Position numbers and translations under genes: made by a program
In this document: positions 19,701 through 28,642 of the stretch, one piece after another
How positions within the stretch are numbered: position 1 is the first letter of the stretch
Layout: every line of letters begins with the position of its first letter
The notes under the pieces: model-generated
Told to the model about the DNA's origin: nothing
What the model saw: only the letters and a program-made list of their open reading frames with translations
The model's database searches: none
NCBI GenBank assembly: GCA_020852925.1
Contig: JADYZU010000090.1
Span: 1 to 48,954 of the forward strand
Length of the DNA: 48,954 nt
Source: Rubellimicrobium sp.
GTDB lineage: Bacteria; Pseudomonadota; Alphaproteobacteria; Rhodobacterales; Rhodobacteraceae
Direction: 5' to 3'

Positions 19701-20235
19701 GGTGGCGCTGGAGTTCGACATAAAGCCGGTTCGCGAAGGCGCGGGCCAGACGCGCGACCAGATCGGCGGCGCGCGCCTGCTGGCCCAGCCGCAACAGCCG
19801 CCCGACCGGGCCATCCGGGCCGCCGGTCAGGCAGATCAGGCCATCGGCATGGGCGGCCAGCTCCTCGGGCGTGACCTGCGGCAGATCGCCCCCCGCATCC
19901 AGATAGGCGCAGGAGTTGAGCTTCATCAGGTTCATCCAGCCCGCCTCGGACTGGGCCAGAAGGACGACGGGCGCGGGCGGTTCGGGACGCTTGCCCGGCT
20001 CGGCCGGCATGTAGGCAAGGTCAAGCTGGCAGCCGATGATCGGCTGCACCCCGGCCTTCACCGCATGTTCGGAAAACTCGAGCGCGGCGAAAAGCGCGTT
20101 CGTGTCGGTGATCGCCACCGCCGGCATCCCGGCGGCGGCGGCAAGGGTTGGCAGTTTCTTTACCGGCACCGCGCCCTGGAGCAGCGAATGTTCGGTATGC
20201 ACGCGCAGGTGGATGAATCGCGGGGCGTCAGTCAT
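16735..20235 (-). CDS. dnaE: DNA polymerase III alpha subunit DnaE
   Basis: Replicative polymerase catalytic subunit, 1166 residues, full family length. The PHP domain opens the protein ([13 protein letters not shown]; residues about 5-270). Catalytic aspartates are D405 and D407 in PDFDIDF and D559 in VKFDFLGL, aligning with D401, D403 and D555 of E. coli. The thumb and fingers include [21 protein letters not shown] and [16 protein letters not shown] tandem helix-hairpin-helix region and an OB fold ([19 protein letters not shown]) come near the C-terminus, followed by the tau-binding end. The ATG at 20235 fits. It is followed on the same strand upstream by bioMNY with a 42-bp gap, but no functional link is expected. 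Confidence 0.98.
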   Translation of the reverse strand: MTDAPRFIHLRVHTEHSLLQGAVPVKKLPTLAAAAGMPAVAITDTNALFAALEFSEHAVKAGVQPIIGCQLDLAYMPAEPGKRPEPPAPVVLLAQSEAGWMNLMKLNSCAYLDAGGDLPQVTPEELAAHADGLICLTGGPDGPVGRLLRLGQQARAADLVARLARAFANRLYVELQRHPGPAGLPEGERASERGLIEIAYAQDLPLVATNDVHFPTPALYEAHDALLCIAEGAYVDQQEPRRRLTPEHHFKSQAEMAALFADLPEAVANTVEIARRCAFRVPKRKPILPRFAENEVEELRRQARAGLEARLAVGPMAAARADYDARLDFELGIIEKMGFPGYFLIVADFIKWAKAQGIPVGPGRGSGAGSLVAWALTITDLDPLRYQLLFERFLNPERVSMPDFDIDFCMDRREEVIRYVQERYGREKVGQIITFGALLSKAAVRDVGRVLQMPYGQVDRLSKMIPLEGVKPVSIDKALEDEPRLREAAAAEEVVGRCLDYARQIEGLLRNASTHAAGVVIGDRPLDELVPLYQDPRSDMPATQFNMKWVEQAGLVKFDFLGLKTLTVIENAVALIRQAGRALNVAADGTRLFEAAPGHEYDIGAIPLDDAATYDLYSRARTVAVFQVESSGMMDALKRMKPTCIEDIVALVALYRPGPMENIPTYCEVKNGRRGIESIHPTIDHILKETQGIIVYQEQVMQIAQVMAGYSLGGADLLRRAMGKKIAEEMAKERPKFIEGAARTHGVDARKAGEVFDLLEKFANYGFNKSHAAAYAVVSYQTAWLKANHPVEFMAGVMNCDIHLTDKLGLYFQEVRKGLGIGHVPPCVNRSLATFDVRDGRLVYALGALKNVGVDAMRLIVEARGARPFADLFDFARRVDMKRVGKRPLEMLARAGAFDQLDSNRHRVLDSLDALVAYSSAVQEQKSSSQVSLFGEGGADLPEPRLPRTPDWLPAERLAEEFKAVGFYLTGHPLDDYMAALRRKGVLTLDEVAARVEGGPFVARMAGTVAGRQERKSARGNRFAFAQLSDPTGQFEVTLFSEVLEKSRALLETGMQVSVQVEATMEGEQLKLLARSVAPIDEVVADAGSAGLRLFLEEAGALATVETVLARALADLPRVARGPVLVTVMDGDLGEIDVALPRDYPVTPQVKGALRSLPGILEVEEV

Positions 20236-20277
20236 GGCGCGACCCTAGCCCCGGACCGCGCGCTGCGAAAGCCGCAC

Positions 20278-20826
20278 TCAGAGCCGGCGCGTGGCCAGCG
20301 CCGGACGGGCCTGCGCCAGGCCGCGGGTGATGGCGGCGGCGATGACCGCCTTGGCGATGTCGCCGGGGATGAAGGCCGCATCGGCGGCGATGGCGGCCGG
20401 CAGGTCCATGCCCGCGCGCAGCATCAGGCCGATGATGCCGAACACATGCACCACCACCACGCCGCCGGTCAGCGCCCCGGCCAGCGCCGGCCAGAAGCCC
20501 ATCGGGTTGGCGAACCGCTGCGCCACGAGGCCGATGACCAGCGCCCCCGCGACAAAGCCCAGAAGGTAGCCCGCCGACGGCCGCGCGAACACCGCAAGGC
20601 CCGCGCCGCCGTTCGCGGCGATCGGCAGGCCGATGGCGATGAGCCCGAGATAGAGCAGCACCGCCAGCGCTCCGCCGCGCGCGCCCAGAACCGTGCCGGC
20701 CAGCATCACGCCCAGCGTCTGAAGCGTGATCGGCACCCCGAAACCAAGGGTGAGGCCCGGCATCAGGGCAAGCGCCCCGAGAAGGGCGGCGAAAAGGGCG
20801 ATCAGGGCAAGGGTGCGTTCCATCAT
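20278..20826 (-). CDS. bioY: Biotin ECF transporter S component BioY
   Basis: Substrate-binding membrane component of the biotin energy-coupling-factor transporter; binds biotin with high affinity. The 182-residue product has six hydrophobic helices. Family motifs visible are FGVPITLQTLGVMLAGTVLG near residues 29-48, the PSAGYLLGF segment (about 83-91) and FIPGDIAKAVIAA (about 152-164). The ATG overlaps the bioN stop (ATGA on the minus strand), so it is translated with bioM and bioN. No BioR-type operator was found upstream of the operon. Confidence 0.95.
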   Translation of the reverse strand: MMERTLALIALFAALLGALALMPGLTLGFGVPITLQTLGVMLAGTVLGARGGALAVLLYLGLIAIGLPIAANGGAGLAVFARPSAGYLLGFVAGALVIGLVAQRFANPMGFWPALAGALTGGVVVVHVFGIIGLMLRAGMDLPAAIAADAAFIPGDIAKAVIAAAITRGLAQARPALATRRL

Positions 20827-21458
20827 CTCTCTCTGTCGGGGGCGGGACGCCCCGGGGGCTGCGCTCCGGCGCTGCGGGCGCGCAAGGCTTCGGCGACTTC
20901 CTCGGCCTCGTCAATGGCCAGGATGGCCAGCGGCAGCACCAGCCGGGGCGAGGCGCGGCGCGGGCTGCGGGCACGCCAGGCCTCGATCAGGCCGGCGCCG
21001 CGCTGGCCCAGCACCGGAACGAACCGGATGGCCAGCGCCATGGCCAGCGCGATGCGCCGGCGCAGGGCCTCCGGCAGGCCCAGCGCGGCCAGGATGCGCT
21101 GGAACAGGGCGATCATGTCCTCGAGGCGCGTCGTCATGGTGACAAGGCCCGCCGCCGCCACCGCGATCAGCAGTTGCAGCACCACGCGCGCCGCCATGTC
21201 CGGCCCCGAGACCCACAGGTGCCAGCCGCCGATGGCCGCCGCGATCAGGGCAAAGCGGCGCAGCCCGCGCCATCCCGCGCGCGCGACCGCCCGACCGGCC
21301 GACAGGTGCAGCACCGCGACCAGCCCCCCGACCCCGGCAAGGACCGGCACCGGGCGCAGCCACAGCACGAACGCCGTCAGGCCAAGGAGGCCGGCGAATT
21401 TCGCCCCCGCCGGCAGCCGGTGCAGCCAGCTTGTGCCCTCACAGGCCGAGGCGATCAT
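20823..21458 (-). CDS. bioN: Biotin ECF transporter T component BioN
   Basis: Energy-coupling transmembrane component that links BioY to the ATPase. The 211-residue product has several hydrophobic helices and the cytoplasmic coupling helices, with the diagnostic Ala-Arg motif in IEAWRARSP (about residues 157-165) and a second Ala-Arg segment in EVAEALRARSAG near the C-terminus. Its start overlaps the 3' end of bioM by 20 bp, and its stop overlaps the start of bioY. Confidence 0.93.
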   Translation of the reverse strand: MIASACEGTSWLHRLPAGAKFAGLLGLTAFVLWLRPVPVLAGVGGLVAVLHLSAGRAVARAGWRGLRRFALIAAAIGGWHLWVSGPDMAARVVLQLLIAVAAAGLVTMTTRLEDMIALFQRILAALGLPEALRRRIALAMALAIRFVPVLGQRGAGLIEAWRARSPRRASPRLVLPLAILAIDEAEEVAEALRARSAGAQPPGRPAPDRER

Positions 21459-22149
21459 CGCCGCTCTCCCCCGCCATCGCCGCGCGATAGGCGGCGATCA
21501 CCGGCGCGGGCGCCCCGTCCCCGGCCACCCGCCCCTCGTCCAGCCAGATCACCCGGTCATAGCCCGCAAGCGCGCCCAGATCATGCGTCACATGCAGCAG
21601 CCGCTGCGGCAGCGCCCCGAGGATCGCGTGCAGCCGCGTGGTGGTGGCCAGGTCCAGCCCGGCAAAGGGTTCGTCAAGCAGGATCGTCCCCGGCTCCATC
21701 GCCAGCACCGCCATCAGGCACAGAAGCTGCCGTTGCCCCTGCGACAGGGTCTGCACATGGCGCGACAGCCAGTCCTCGCGCCCGAATCGCGCCAGGGTCG
21801 CGCGCACGCGCAGCGCCACCTCGGCGCGCGGCAGGCCGGCCTCGCGCGGGCCGAAGGACAGTTCCTCTTCCACGGTCGGAAAGATGATCTGGTGATCGGG
21901 GTTCTGGAACAGCAGGCCGATGCGGGCGATCGCCGCCGGCCGGTCGGTGGCCGGGTCGATCCCGCCCAGCCGCACTTGCCCCCGATCGGGCACCGCCAGC
22001 CCGGCGATCAGCCGCAGCAACTGCGACTTGCCCGCGCCGTTCCTGCCGATGATGCCGATGCGCGCCTCGCGCAGCGTCAGGGTCAACCCGTGCAGGACCG
22101 CGCGCCCGTCGCGGGCAAGGGAAACCGCAATCAGCTCTGGCGCATCCAT
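21439..22149 (-). CDS. bioM: Biotin ECF transporter ATPase BioM
   Basis: ATP-binding subunit of the biotin importer. The ATG at 22149 gives 236 residues beginning [10 protein letters not shown]; the frame stays open upstream, but that part is a translated tandem repeat without ABC similarity. Walker A is GRNGAGKS, the Q-loop is in [10 protein letters not shown], the signature is LSQGQ, Walker B is [12 protein letters not shown] and the H-loop is in LLHVTHDLG. The start is preceded by GGGGG-rich repeats that may supply the ribosome-binding site. First gene of bioMNY, divergent from xdhA. Confidence 0.94.
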   Translation of the reverse strand: MDAPELIAVSLARDGRAVLHGLTLTLREARIGIIGRNGAGKSQLLRLIAGLAVPDRGQVRLGGIDPATDRPAAIARIGLLFQNPDHQIIFPTVEEELSFGPREAGLPRAEVALRVRATLARFGREDWLSRHVQTLSQGQRQLLCLMAVLAMEPGTILLDEPFAGLDLATTTRLHAILGALPQRLLHVTHDLGALAGYDRVIWLDEGRVAGDGAPAPVIAAYRAAMAGESGDDRLGL

Positions 22150-22155
22150 CCGCGG

Positions 22156-22205
22156 CCCCCCATCCGCTGCCCCCCCTTCCGGTGCCCCCCCATCCGGTGC
22201 CCCCC
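22156..22205 (-). repeat. Three tandem 15-bp units before bioM
   Basis: Units at 22156-22170, 22171-22185 and 22186-22200, plus a partial fourth, read GCACCGGATGGGGGG with one or two changes on the bioM strand. They end 6 bp before the bioM ATG, so the G-rich part of the nearest unit falls where a ribosome-binding site would be. The 238-bp divergent bioM/xdhA gap also holds TCAAA-N15-TTTGA (22272-22296). No convincing -10/-35 pair was found. Confidence 0.75.
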
Positions 22206-22387
22206 GGTTGCGCGGCGGTATCCGTGACCCCGCCCCCGTTGTCGAGTCCGCGCTCCGGCAAATAGTTCTTGTCAAAGGGGGCGCCCATGCGTTTGATCGG
22301 CGCACAGGGAGAAGGGGCCGCGCGCTCTACGCCGCATCGACCGCGCAGGGGCCTGAAAACACACCGGGTAAGGCGGCGGGTCTGCAC

Positions 22388-23746
22388 ATGCAAATCTCGT
22401 TTCTTCTCAACGGAGAGACGGTGACGGCCGATTGCGCGCCGACTGAGACGCTTCTAGACTTTCTGCGCCTCAGGCGCGGTCTCACCGGAACCAAGGAGGG
22501 CTGCAACGAGGGCGATTGCGGCGCCTGCACCGTCATGGTGACGGACGCGGACGGCGTGCGCGCGCTCAATGCCTGCCTGCTGTTCATGGGGCAGCTGCCC
22601 GGCACCGCCGTGCGCACCATCGAGGGGATTTCGGATGCGGCGGGCACGCTGCATCCGGTGCAGGAGGCGATGGTGGTGCATCACGGCTCGCAATGCGGGT
22701 TCTGCACGCCGGGGGTCGTGGTCTCGCTGGCCGTGGCGCAGGCCGAGGGGCGGCGCAACCATGACGAGGTGCTGGCCGGCAACCTGTGCCGCTGCACCGG
22801 CTATGCCCCGATCATCCGCGCGGCCGAGGCGGCGGCGGACGCCCCCGTGCCGGTCTGGATGACAGCGGACGCGCACCACCTGCCCGCCGACCGGGGCGAG
22901 GCGCCGGCAAGTTCAGATGCGCTGGCCGCGCTGCTGCTGGAGCGTCCCGAGGCGACCATCGTCGCCGGGGCCACGGATGTGGGCCTGTGGGTGACGAAAC
23001 AGCTGCGCGATCTGCCCGTGCCGGTCTTTCTCAACCGCTGCGCCGATCTGCGCGGCGTCACCCGGCAGGGCGCGATGCTGCGCATCGGTGCCGCCACCCC
23101 CATCGAGGATCTGCGCAAGGCGGTGGCGGACAGTCACCCCGCCTGGGCGGCGATGCTGTCGCGCTATGCCTCGCTCCAGATCCGCAACGCGGCGACCCTG
23201 GGCGGCAACATCGCCAACGGCTCTCCCATCGGGGACAATCCGCCGGTGCTGATCGCGCTGGGGGCCGAACTGCACCTGCGGCGCGGCGATGCGCGCCGGG
23301 CGATCCCGATCGAGTCGTTCTTCATCGCCTACGGGCGGCAGGACCGCGCGCCGGGCGAATTCGTCGAGGCAGTGACCCTGCCCGCGACCGCGCCGGCGCT
23401 GCGGGTCTACACATTGTCGAAAAGGTTCGATCAGGACATTTCCGCCGTCCTTGGCGCCTTCAATCTGACCGTCGAGGACGGAAAAGTGCAATCGGCCCGC
23501 ATCGCCTTTGGCGGCATGGCGGGCACGCCGCAGCGGGCGACGGCGGTTGAATCGGCCCTTGTCGGGCGCGACTGGACCCTGGCCAGCGTCCTGGCGGCGC
23601 TGCCGGCCTTTGCCCAGGATTTCACGCCGCTGAGCGACATGCGCGCCTCGGCCGGCTACCGGCTGCGCGCGGCGCAGAACCTGCTGGTGCGGTATTTCCA
23701 CGACCTTGCCGGGGTCGCGGTGCAGGTGCGGGAGGTCTCGGCATGA
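22388..23746 (+). CDS. xdhA: Xanthine dehydrogenase small subunit XdhA (2Fe-2S and FAD)
   Basis: Carries electrons from the molybdenum site in XdhB through two [2Fe-2S] clusters to FAD and NAD+. 452 residues from the ATG at 22388. The plant-type ferredoxin domain has C39, C44, C47 and C63; the second cluster uses C103, C106, C134 and C136 (QCGFCTPG and CRCTGY). FAD-binding segments follow a linker: [13 protein letters not shown] (about residue 195) and [14 protein letters not shown] (about 274), then a CO-dehydrogenase flavoprotein C-terminal domain. Its stop overlaps the xdhB start. The start was chosen at the domain boundary; the frame is open far upstream through the intergenic repeats. 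Confidence 0.96.
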   Translation: MQISFLLNGETVTADCAPTETLLDFLRLRRGLTGTKEGCNEGDCGACTVMVTDADGVRALNACLLFMGQLPGTAVRTIEGISDAAGTLHPVQEAMVVHHGSQCGFCTPGVVVSLAVAQAEGRRNHDEVLAGNLCRCTGYAPIIRAAEAAADAPVPVWMTADAHHLPADRGEAPASSDALAALLLERPEATIVAGATDVGLWVTKQLRDLPVPVFLNRCADLRGVTRQGAMLRIGAATPIEDLRKAVADSHPAWAAMLSRYASLQIRNAATLGGNIANGSPIGDNPPVLIALGAELHLRRGDARRAIPIESFFIAYGRQDRAPGEFVEAVTLPATAPALRVYTLSKRFDQDISAVLGAFNLTVEDGKVQSARIAFGGMAGTPQRATAVESALVGRDWTLASVLAALPAFAQDFTPLSDMRASAGYRLRAAQNLLVRYFHDLAGVAVQVREVSA

Positions 23747-26157
23747 GCGTGCACAAGCCCCTGCCCCATGATTCGGGGCCGCTCCACGTCACCGGACGCG
23801 CCCGCTATGCCGATGACGTGGCGCTGCCGGCCGATGCGCTGCATCTGGCCTTCGGCCTCTCGCCCGTCGCGCGCGGCCGCATCACCACGATGGACCTTGC
23901 CCCGGTGCGCGCCGCGCCCGGCGTGGTTCTGGTGCTGACGGCGGCGGATCTGCCGTTCGGGTCCGATGTCTCGCCCTCGGCCCATGACGAGCCGCTGCTG
24001 TCCGACGGGACGGTGCATTACCAGGGCCAGCCGCTGTTCATCGTCGTGGCCGGGAGTCACACCGCCGCGCGGCGGGCGGCACGACTGGCACGGATCGAGA
24101 TCGCCGAGGAGGAACCCGTCCTCACCATCGAGCGCGCGCTCGAACTCGACGCGCGGTTCGAGGAGGGTCCGCGCGTCTGGACCAGGGGCGACCCCGACGC
24201 CGCCCTTGCCGCCGCACCCCGCCGCCTGAGCGGCCGGATCGAGATGGGCGGGCAGGAGCATTTCTATCTCGAGGGCCAGATCGCCACCGCCTTTCCGCAC
24301 GATGACGGCGGCATGCATGTCGTCTCCTCGACCCAGCACCCGACCGAGATCCAGCACAAGGTGGCCGAGGCGATCGGCCGTCCCATGCACGATGTCCGGG
24401 TCGAGACGCGGCGCATGGGCGGCGGCTTTGGCGGCAAGGAAAGCCAGGGCAACGCCCTTGCCGTGGCCTGCGCCATCGCCGCGCGGGCCACGGGGCGGGT
24501 CTGCCGGATGCGCTATGACCGCGACGACGACATGGTGATCACCGGCAAGCGCCACGATTTCCGCATCGACTATGACATCGGCCACGATGACGAGGGGCGC
24601 ATCCTGGCCATCGACACGCGGCATTACACGCGCTGCGGCTGGTCGCAGGATCTGTCGCTGGCGGTGGCGGACCGGGCGATGCTGCATGCGGACAACGCCT
24701 ATCTGATCCCGGCGATCCGCATCACCTCGCACCGGCTGCGCACCAACATGCAGTCGGGCACGGCATTTCGCGGTTTCGGCGGGCCGCAGGGCCTGTTCGG
24801 GATGGAGCGGATGATCGCCCATCTGGCGCATGTGACCGGCAAGGATCCGGTCGCGCTGCGCCGCCTCAACTACTACGCCGAGGCCGGGGACCAAGGCCCC
24901 GCGCCCGAACCCGTGGCGCAAAGGATGCCGGGCGGCGCGACGATGATTTCATCGGGCACCGGGCAGTCGCGCCGCTTTGGCGGTCAGCATTCGCCCGCGT
25001 CGGGCCGGCCGCCGGCCAATGTCACGCCCTACGGGCAGGAGGTGCGGGATTTCATCCTGCACGCCATGACCGACCGGCTGCTGCGCGACAGCGACTATGC
25101 CGCGCGCCGCGCGCGGATCGCCGCCTGGAACGCCGACAGCCCGATCCTCAAGCGCGGGATCGCCTTTTCGCCGGTGAAGTTCGGGATTTCCTTCACGCTC
25201 ACCCATCTCAACCAGGCCGGCGCGCTGGTGCATGTCTATCAGGACGGCTCGGTGATCCTGAACCACGGCGGCACCGAGATGGGTCAGGGCCTGCATCTCA
25301 AGGTGGCGCAGGTGGTGGCGGCGCGCTTCGGCCTGGGGGCCGACCGGGTGCGCATCACCGCCACCGACACGTTCAAGGTGCCCAACACTTCGGCCACGGC
25401 GGCCTCGACCGGGTCGGACCTGAACGGCATGGCGGCGCAGAACGCCGCCGACACGATCCGCGACCGCATGGCCGAGGCGCTGGCGCGGAAATACGCCACC
25501 ACGCCCGAGTCGGTGCGCTTTGCCGACGGGCGGGTGATGGTGGGCAACAAGGCCGACCTGAGCTTTGCCGAAGCGGCCGCCGCCTGCTATTTCGACCGGG
25601 TGAGCCTGTCCTCGACCGGCTTCTACCGCACGCCCGATCTCGAATGGGACCGGATCGCCGGCACGGGGCGGCCGTTTCAGTATTTCGCCCACGGCGCCGC
25701 GGTCAGCGAAGTGGTGATCGACACGCTGACCGGCGAGAACCGGATCCTGCGGACGGACATCCTGCACGATTGCGGCGCCTCGCTGAACCCGGCGATCGAC
25801 ATCGGCCAGATCGAGGGCGGATTCGTGCAGGGGGCGGGCTGGCTCACCACCGAGGAACTGGTCTGGGACGACCGCGGGCGGCTGCGCACGCATGCGCCCT
25901 CGACCTACAAGATCCCGGCCTGTTCCGACCGCCCGCCGGTGTTCAACGTCGCGCTGTGGGACGGCGCCAACCGCGAGGCCACGGTCTATCGCTCCAAGGC
26001 AGTCGGAGAGCCGCCGCTCATGCACGGGATCTCGGCCTTTCTCGCGCTGGCCGACGCCTGCGCCGCCTGCGGGCCGGCCTGGCCCGATCTTCAGGCCCCC
26101 GCCACGGCCGAGCGCGTGCTCGAAGCGGTCGAGCGGGCGCGCGGGGGGCCGGGATGA
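23743..26157 (+). CDS. xdhB: Xanthine dehydrogenase molybdopterin-binding subunit XdhB
   Basis: Large subunit that hydroxylates hypoxanthine and xanthine at the molybdenum cofactor. 804 residues from the ATG at 23743, overlapping the xdhA stop. Family motifs include GRARYADDV near the N-terminus, [11 protein letters not shown] (about residue 168), [10 protein letters not shown] (about 225), FRGFGGPQG (about 343), [15 protein letters not shown] (about 510), and the C-terminal [11 protein letters not shown] with the catalytic-site Glu. Between LNYYAE and VTPYGQ (about 24877-25025) there is an extra Gly/Ser/Pro-rich segment of roughly 45 residues compared with the usual short loop, probably on the surface. 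Confidence 0.96.
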   Translation: MSVHKPLPHDSGPLHVTGRARYADDVALPADALHLAFGLSPVARGRITTMDLAPVRAAPGVVLVLTAADLPFGSDVSPSAHDEPLLSDGTVHYQGQPLFIVVAGSHTAARRAARLARIEIAEEEPVLTIERALELDARFEEGPRVWTRGDPDAALAAAPRRLSGRIEMGGQEHFYLEGQIATAFPHDDGGMHVVSSTQHPTEIQHKVAEAIGRPMHDVRVETRRMGGGFGGKESQGNALAVACAIAARATGRVCRMRYDRDDDMVITGKRHDFRIDYDIGHDDEGRILAIDTRHYTRCGWSQDLSLAVADRAMLHADNAYLIPAIRITSHRLRTNMQSGTAFRGFGGPQGLFGMERMIAHLAHVTGKDPVALRRLNYYAEAGDQGPAPEPVAQRMPGGATMISSGTGQSRRFGGQHSPASGRPPANVTPYGQEVRDFILHAMTDRLLRDSDYAARRARIAAWNADSPILKRGIAFSPVKFGISFTLTHLNQAGALVHVYQDGSVILNHGGTEMGQGLHLKVAQVVAARFGLGADRVRITATDTFKVPNTSATAASTGSDLNGMAAQNAADTIRDRMAEALARKYATTPESVRFADGRVMVGNKADLSFAEAAAACYFDRVSLSSTGFYRTPDLEWDRIAGTGRPFQYFAHGAAVSEVVIDTLTGENRILRTDILHDCGASLNPAIDIGQIEGGFVQGAGWLTTEELVWDDRGRLRTHAPSTYKIPACSDRPPVFNVALWDGANREATVYRSKAVGEPPLMHGISAFLALADACAACGPAWPDLQAPATAERVLEAVERARGGPG

Positions 26158-27119
26158 GCCTGGACCTGCCGGCCCTGGCCGCCCTGGTGGCCGACCACGG
26201 GCAGGTGGTGCGCGTCCTTGTGCTGCGCACGGCCGGCTCTACCCCGCGCGAGCGGGGCACGGCGATGCTGGTCTGGGATGATGGCCGATCCGGGGGCCAC
26301 TCCGGGGGCCAATCCGGCACCATCGGCGGCGGCACCCTTGAGTGGGAGGCGCTGGGCCGCGCCCGCGCCATGCTGCGCGAGGGGCGCTGGCGCGAGACCG
26401 AGACCCTGCCCCTTGGCCCCGCGCTCGGCCAGTGCTGCGGCGGGGCGGTGACGCTGTTTCTGGAGCGCTTTGACCGGAACACCCTGCCGGCGACGCTGCC
26501 CCATGCCCGGCCGCTGACCGCGACACCCGCCCCGCGCCCGGCCCGGCTGGCGCAGGCGCTGGCGCGCTGGCTGCCGGGGCAGGAGGCCGCCGAACTCGAC
26601 GGCTGGCTGATCGAGGGCGCCCCCGCGCCGCGCCGCCCGCTCTGGATCTGGGGGGCGGGCCATGTCGGGCAGGCCCTGGTCGAGACCCTTGCCCCCCTGC
26701 CCCACTGGGCGATCACCTGGGCCGATGTGGCGCCCGACCGCTTTCCCGCCCTGCCGGCGCGCGCGGGCACGCAGGTCACGATCCTGCCGGCCGCCGACCT
26801 GCCGCGCGTTGCGGCCCATGCGCCGGTCGATGCCGAACACCTCATCCTCACCATGAGCCACGAGATCGACCTTGCGCTGTGCCATGCGCTGCTTCTGCGC
26901 GGCTTTGCGGCCTGCGGCATGATCGGTTCCGCGACCAAGCGCGCGCGCTTTCGTTCGCGGCTGGCCCGGCTGGGTCACGGGCCGGCGGCGGTGGCGCGCA
27001 TCGCCTGTCCGATCGGGGATCCGGCGCTGGGCAAGCATCCGCAGGCCATTGCCGTGAGCGTGGCCGCCGCGCTACTTCTGGACGCGACCGCAACTGCACG
27101 GGAGGGCAGGGCCGGATGA
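26154..27119 (+). CDS. xdhC: Xanthine dehydrogenase accessory protein XdhC
   Basis: Binds molybdenum cofactor, promotes its sulfuration and hands it to XdhB. 321 residues. The N-terminal XdhC/CoxI domain has VLRTAGSTPRERGTAMLV and GTIGGGTLEWEAL; the C-terminal Rossmann-like domain has LWIWGAGHVGQALVE and LTMSHEIDLALC, with FAACGMIGSATKRARF near the end. Just before GTIGGG, two 12-bp direct repeats (26289-26312) add a SGGHSGGQ loop not usual for the family. The ATG overlaps the xdhB stop and the TGA overlaps the next ATG, so XDH synthesis is coupled to the transporter. Confidence 0.95.
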   Translation: MSLDLPALAALVADHGQVVRVLVLRTAGSTPRERGTAMLVWDDGRSGGHSGGQSGTIGGGTLEWEALGRARAMLREGRWRETETLPLGPALGQCCGGAVTLFLERFDRNTLPATLPHARPLTATPAPRPARLAQALARWLPGQEAAELDGWLIEGAPAPRRPLWIWGAGHVGQALVETLAPLPHWAITWADVAPDRFPALPARAGTQVTILPAADLPRVAAHAPVDAEHLILTMSHEIDLALCHALLLRGFAACGMIGSATKRARFRSRLARLGHGPAAVARIACPIGDPALGKHPQAIAVSVAAALLLDATATAREGRAG

Positions 27120-28636
27120 ACGACGCACTTCTGACCCTGCGCGGCCTGACCAAGAGCTATCCGCTGGTCGTGGCCAATTCCGACATTTCCTTCGACATCG
27201 CCAAGGGAGAGATCCACGCCCTGCTGGGCGAGAACGGCGCCGGGAAATCCACGCTGGTCAAGACGATCTACGGCCTGATCCGGCCCGACGCCGGCAGCAT
27301 GACCCTGTCGGGCGCGCCCTATGCGCCGGCCGAGCCGCGCGCCGCGCGGCAGGCCGGGGTGGCGATGGTGTTCCAGCATTTCTCGCTCTTCGAGGCGCTG
27401 GACGTGGCCGAGAACATCGCGCTCGGCATGGAGAAGCCGCCGCCGATGGGCCGGCTGGCCGAACGCATCCGCGAGGTGTCGGCCGCCTATGGCCTGCCGC
27501 TCGATCCCGGCCGCCTTGTGGGGGATCTGTCGGCGGGCGAACGCCAGCGGGTCGAGATCATCCGCTGCCTGCTTCAGAACCCGCGCCTGCTCATCATGGA
27601 CGAGCCCACGTCGGTGCTGACCCCGCAGGAGGTGGAGATCCTGTTCCAGACGCTGCGCAAGCTGCGCGACGAGGGCACGTCGATCCTCTACATCTCGCAC
27701 AAGCTCGAGGAAATCCGCGCGCTGTGCGACCGGGCCACGATCCTGCGGCTGGGGCGGGTGGTGGGCGCCTGCGATCCGCGCGCGGCCAGTGCGCATGAAC
27801 TGGCCGAACTCATGGTCGGCAGCAGCCTGCGCCCCCCCGCCCGCGCCGCCCGCGCCGAGGGGGACACCGTGCTCGAGATCCGGGGGCTGTCGGCGCCCTC
27901 GCCCAGTGCCTTCGGCACGGCGCTGCACGACATCTCGCTGGCGCTGCGCAAGGGCGAGGTGCTGGGCATCGGCGGGGTGGCCGGGAACGGGCAGGACGAA
28001 CTGCTGCTTGCGCTCTCGGGCGAGATGCGCAGCCGTCCGGGCAGCATCATGCTGGGGGGCAGCGACATCTCGCAGTTGCGGCCCAATGCCCGGCGCGCGC
28101 GCGGTCTGCTGGTCGCGCCGGAACAAAGGCTGGGCCATGCCGCCGCCCCGGACATGAGCCTGACCGAAAACGCGCTCCTGACCGGCGCGGTGCGCCGGGG
28201 ACTGACGCGCAGGGGCTTCATCGACTGGCGCCGCACGCGCGCCTTTGCCGAGGAGGTGATCCGCACCTTCGACGTGCGCACCCCGGGCCCCGAACGCGCG
28301 GCGCGGTCGTTGTCGGGGGGCAACCTTCAGAAATTCGTCATCGGCAGGGAAATCCTTCAGGCGCCCGAGGTGCTGGTCGTGAACCAGCCCACCTGGGGCG
28401 TGGATGCCGCCGCGGCGGCGGCGATCCGGCAGGCGATCCTCGATCTGGCCGCCCGCGGCGCCGCCGTCATCGCCGTCAGTCAGGATCTGGACGAACTCAT
28501 GGAAATCGCCGACCGCTTTGCCGCGCTCAATGCCGGGCGGCTGTCGGCGCCGGTCCCGGTCGAGGGGCTGACCATCGCCCGGATCGGCCTGATGCTGGGT
28601 GGCGCGCATGACATGGAGGTTGCGCATGTCGGGTGA
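27116..28636 (+). CDS. Double ATPase of a BMP-type nucleoside/purine ABC importer
   Basis: A 506-residue protein with two ABC domains, like YufO/NupO and RbsA types. The first domain has Walker A GENGAGKS, Q-loop FQHFSLFEALDVAENI, signature LSAGE, Walker B LLIMDEPTSVL and YISHKLEE. The second has a degenerate Walker A (GVAGNGQDE) but a clear signature LSGGN and Walker B VLVVNQPTWGVD. Loss of the second Walker A lysine is normal for this group. The start overlaps the xdhC stop by ATGA. Its position with xdh genes and a BMP-family binding protein argues for a purine base or nucleoside as substrate; that is inference. Confidence 0.92.
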   Translation: MNDALLTLRGLTKSYPLVVANSDISFDIAKGEIHALLGENGAGKSTLVKTIYGLIRPDAGSMTLSGAPYAPAEPRAARQAGVAMVFQHFSLFEALDVAENIALGMEKPPPMGRLAERIREVSAAYGLPLDPGRLVGDLSAGERQRVEIIRCLLQNPRLLIMDEPTSVLTPQEVEILFQTLRKLRDEGTSILYISHKLEEIRALCDRATILRLGRVVGACDPRAASAHELAELMVGSSLRPPARAARAEGDTVLEIRGLSAPSPSAFGTALHDISLALRKGEVLGIGGVAGNGQDELLLALSGEMRSRPGSIMLGGSDISQLRPNARRARGLLVAPEQRLGHAAAPDMSLTENALLTGAVRRGLTRRGFIDWRRTRAFAEEVIRTFDVRTPGPERAARSLSGGNLQKFVIGREILQAPEVLVVNQPTWGVDAAAAAAIRQAILDLAARGAAVIAVSQDLDELMEIADRFAALNAGRLSAPVPVEGLTIARIGLMLGGAHDMEVAHVG

Positions 28637-28642
28637 GGGCAG

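Noticed and set aside
17518-22227. A 1569-codon open frame on the plus strand opposite dnaE and bioMNY
   Set aside because: It is antisense to clearly recognised genes, has low-complexity His/Arg/Gly/Asp-rich translation and no domain; long antisense frames are expected in DNA this rich in GC.
22150-22387. BioR-type operator controlling bioMNY
   Set aside because: No match to the AT-rich TTATCTATAA-like palindrome was found in the gap.
27950-28010. Second ABC domain of the BMP-type ATPase lacks the Walker A lysine (GVAGNGQDE)
   Set aside because: Loss of the second P-loop is normal for the RbsA/YufO-type double ATPases, so it is not a sign of inactivation.
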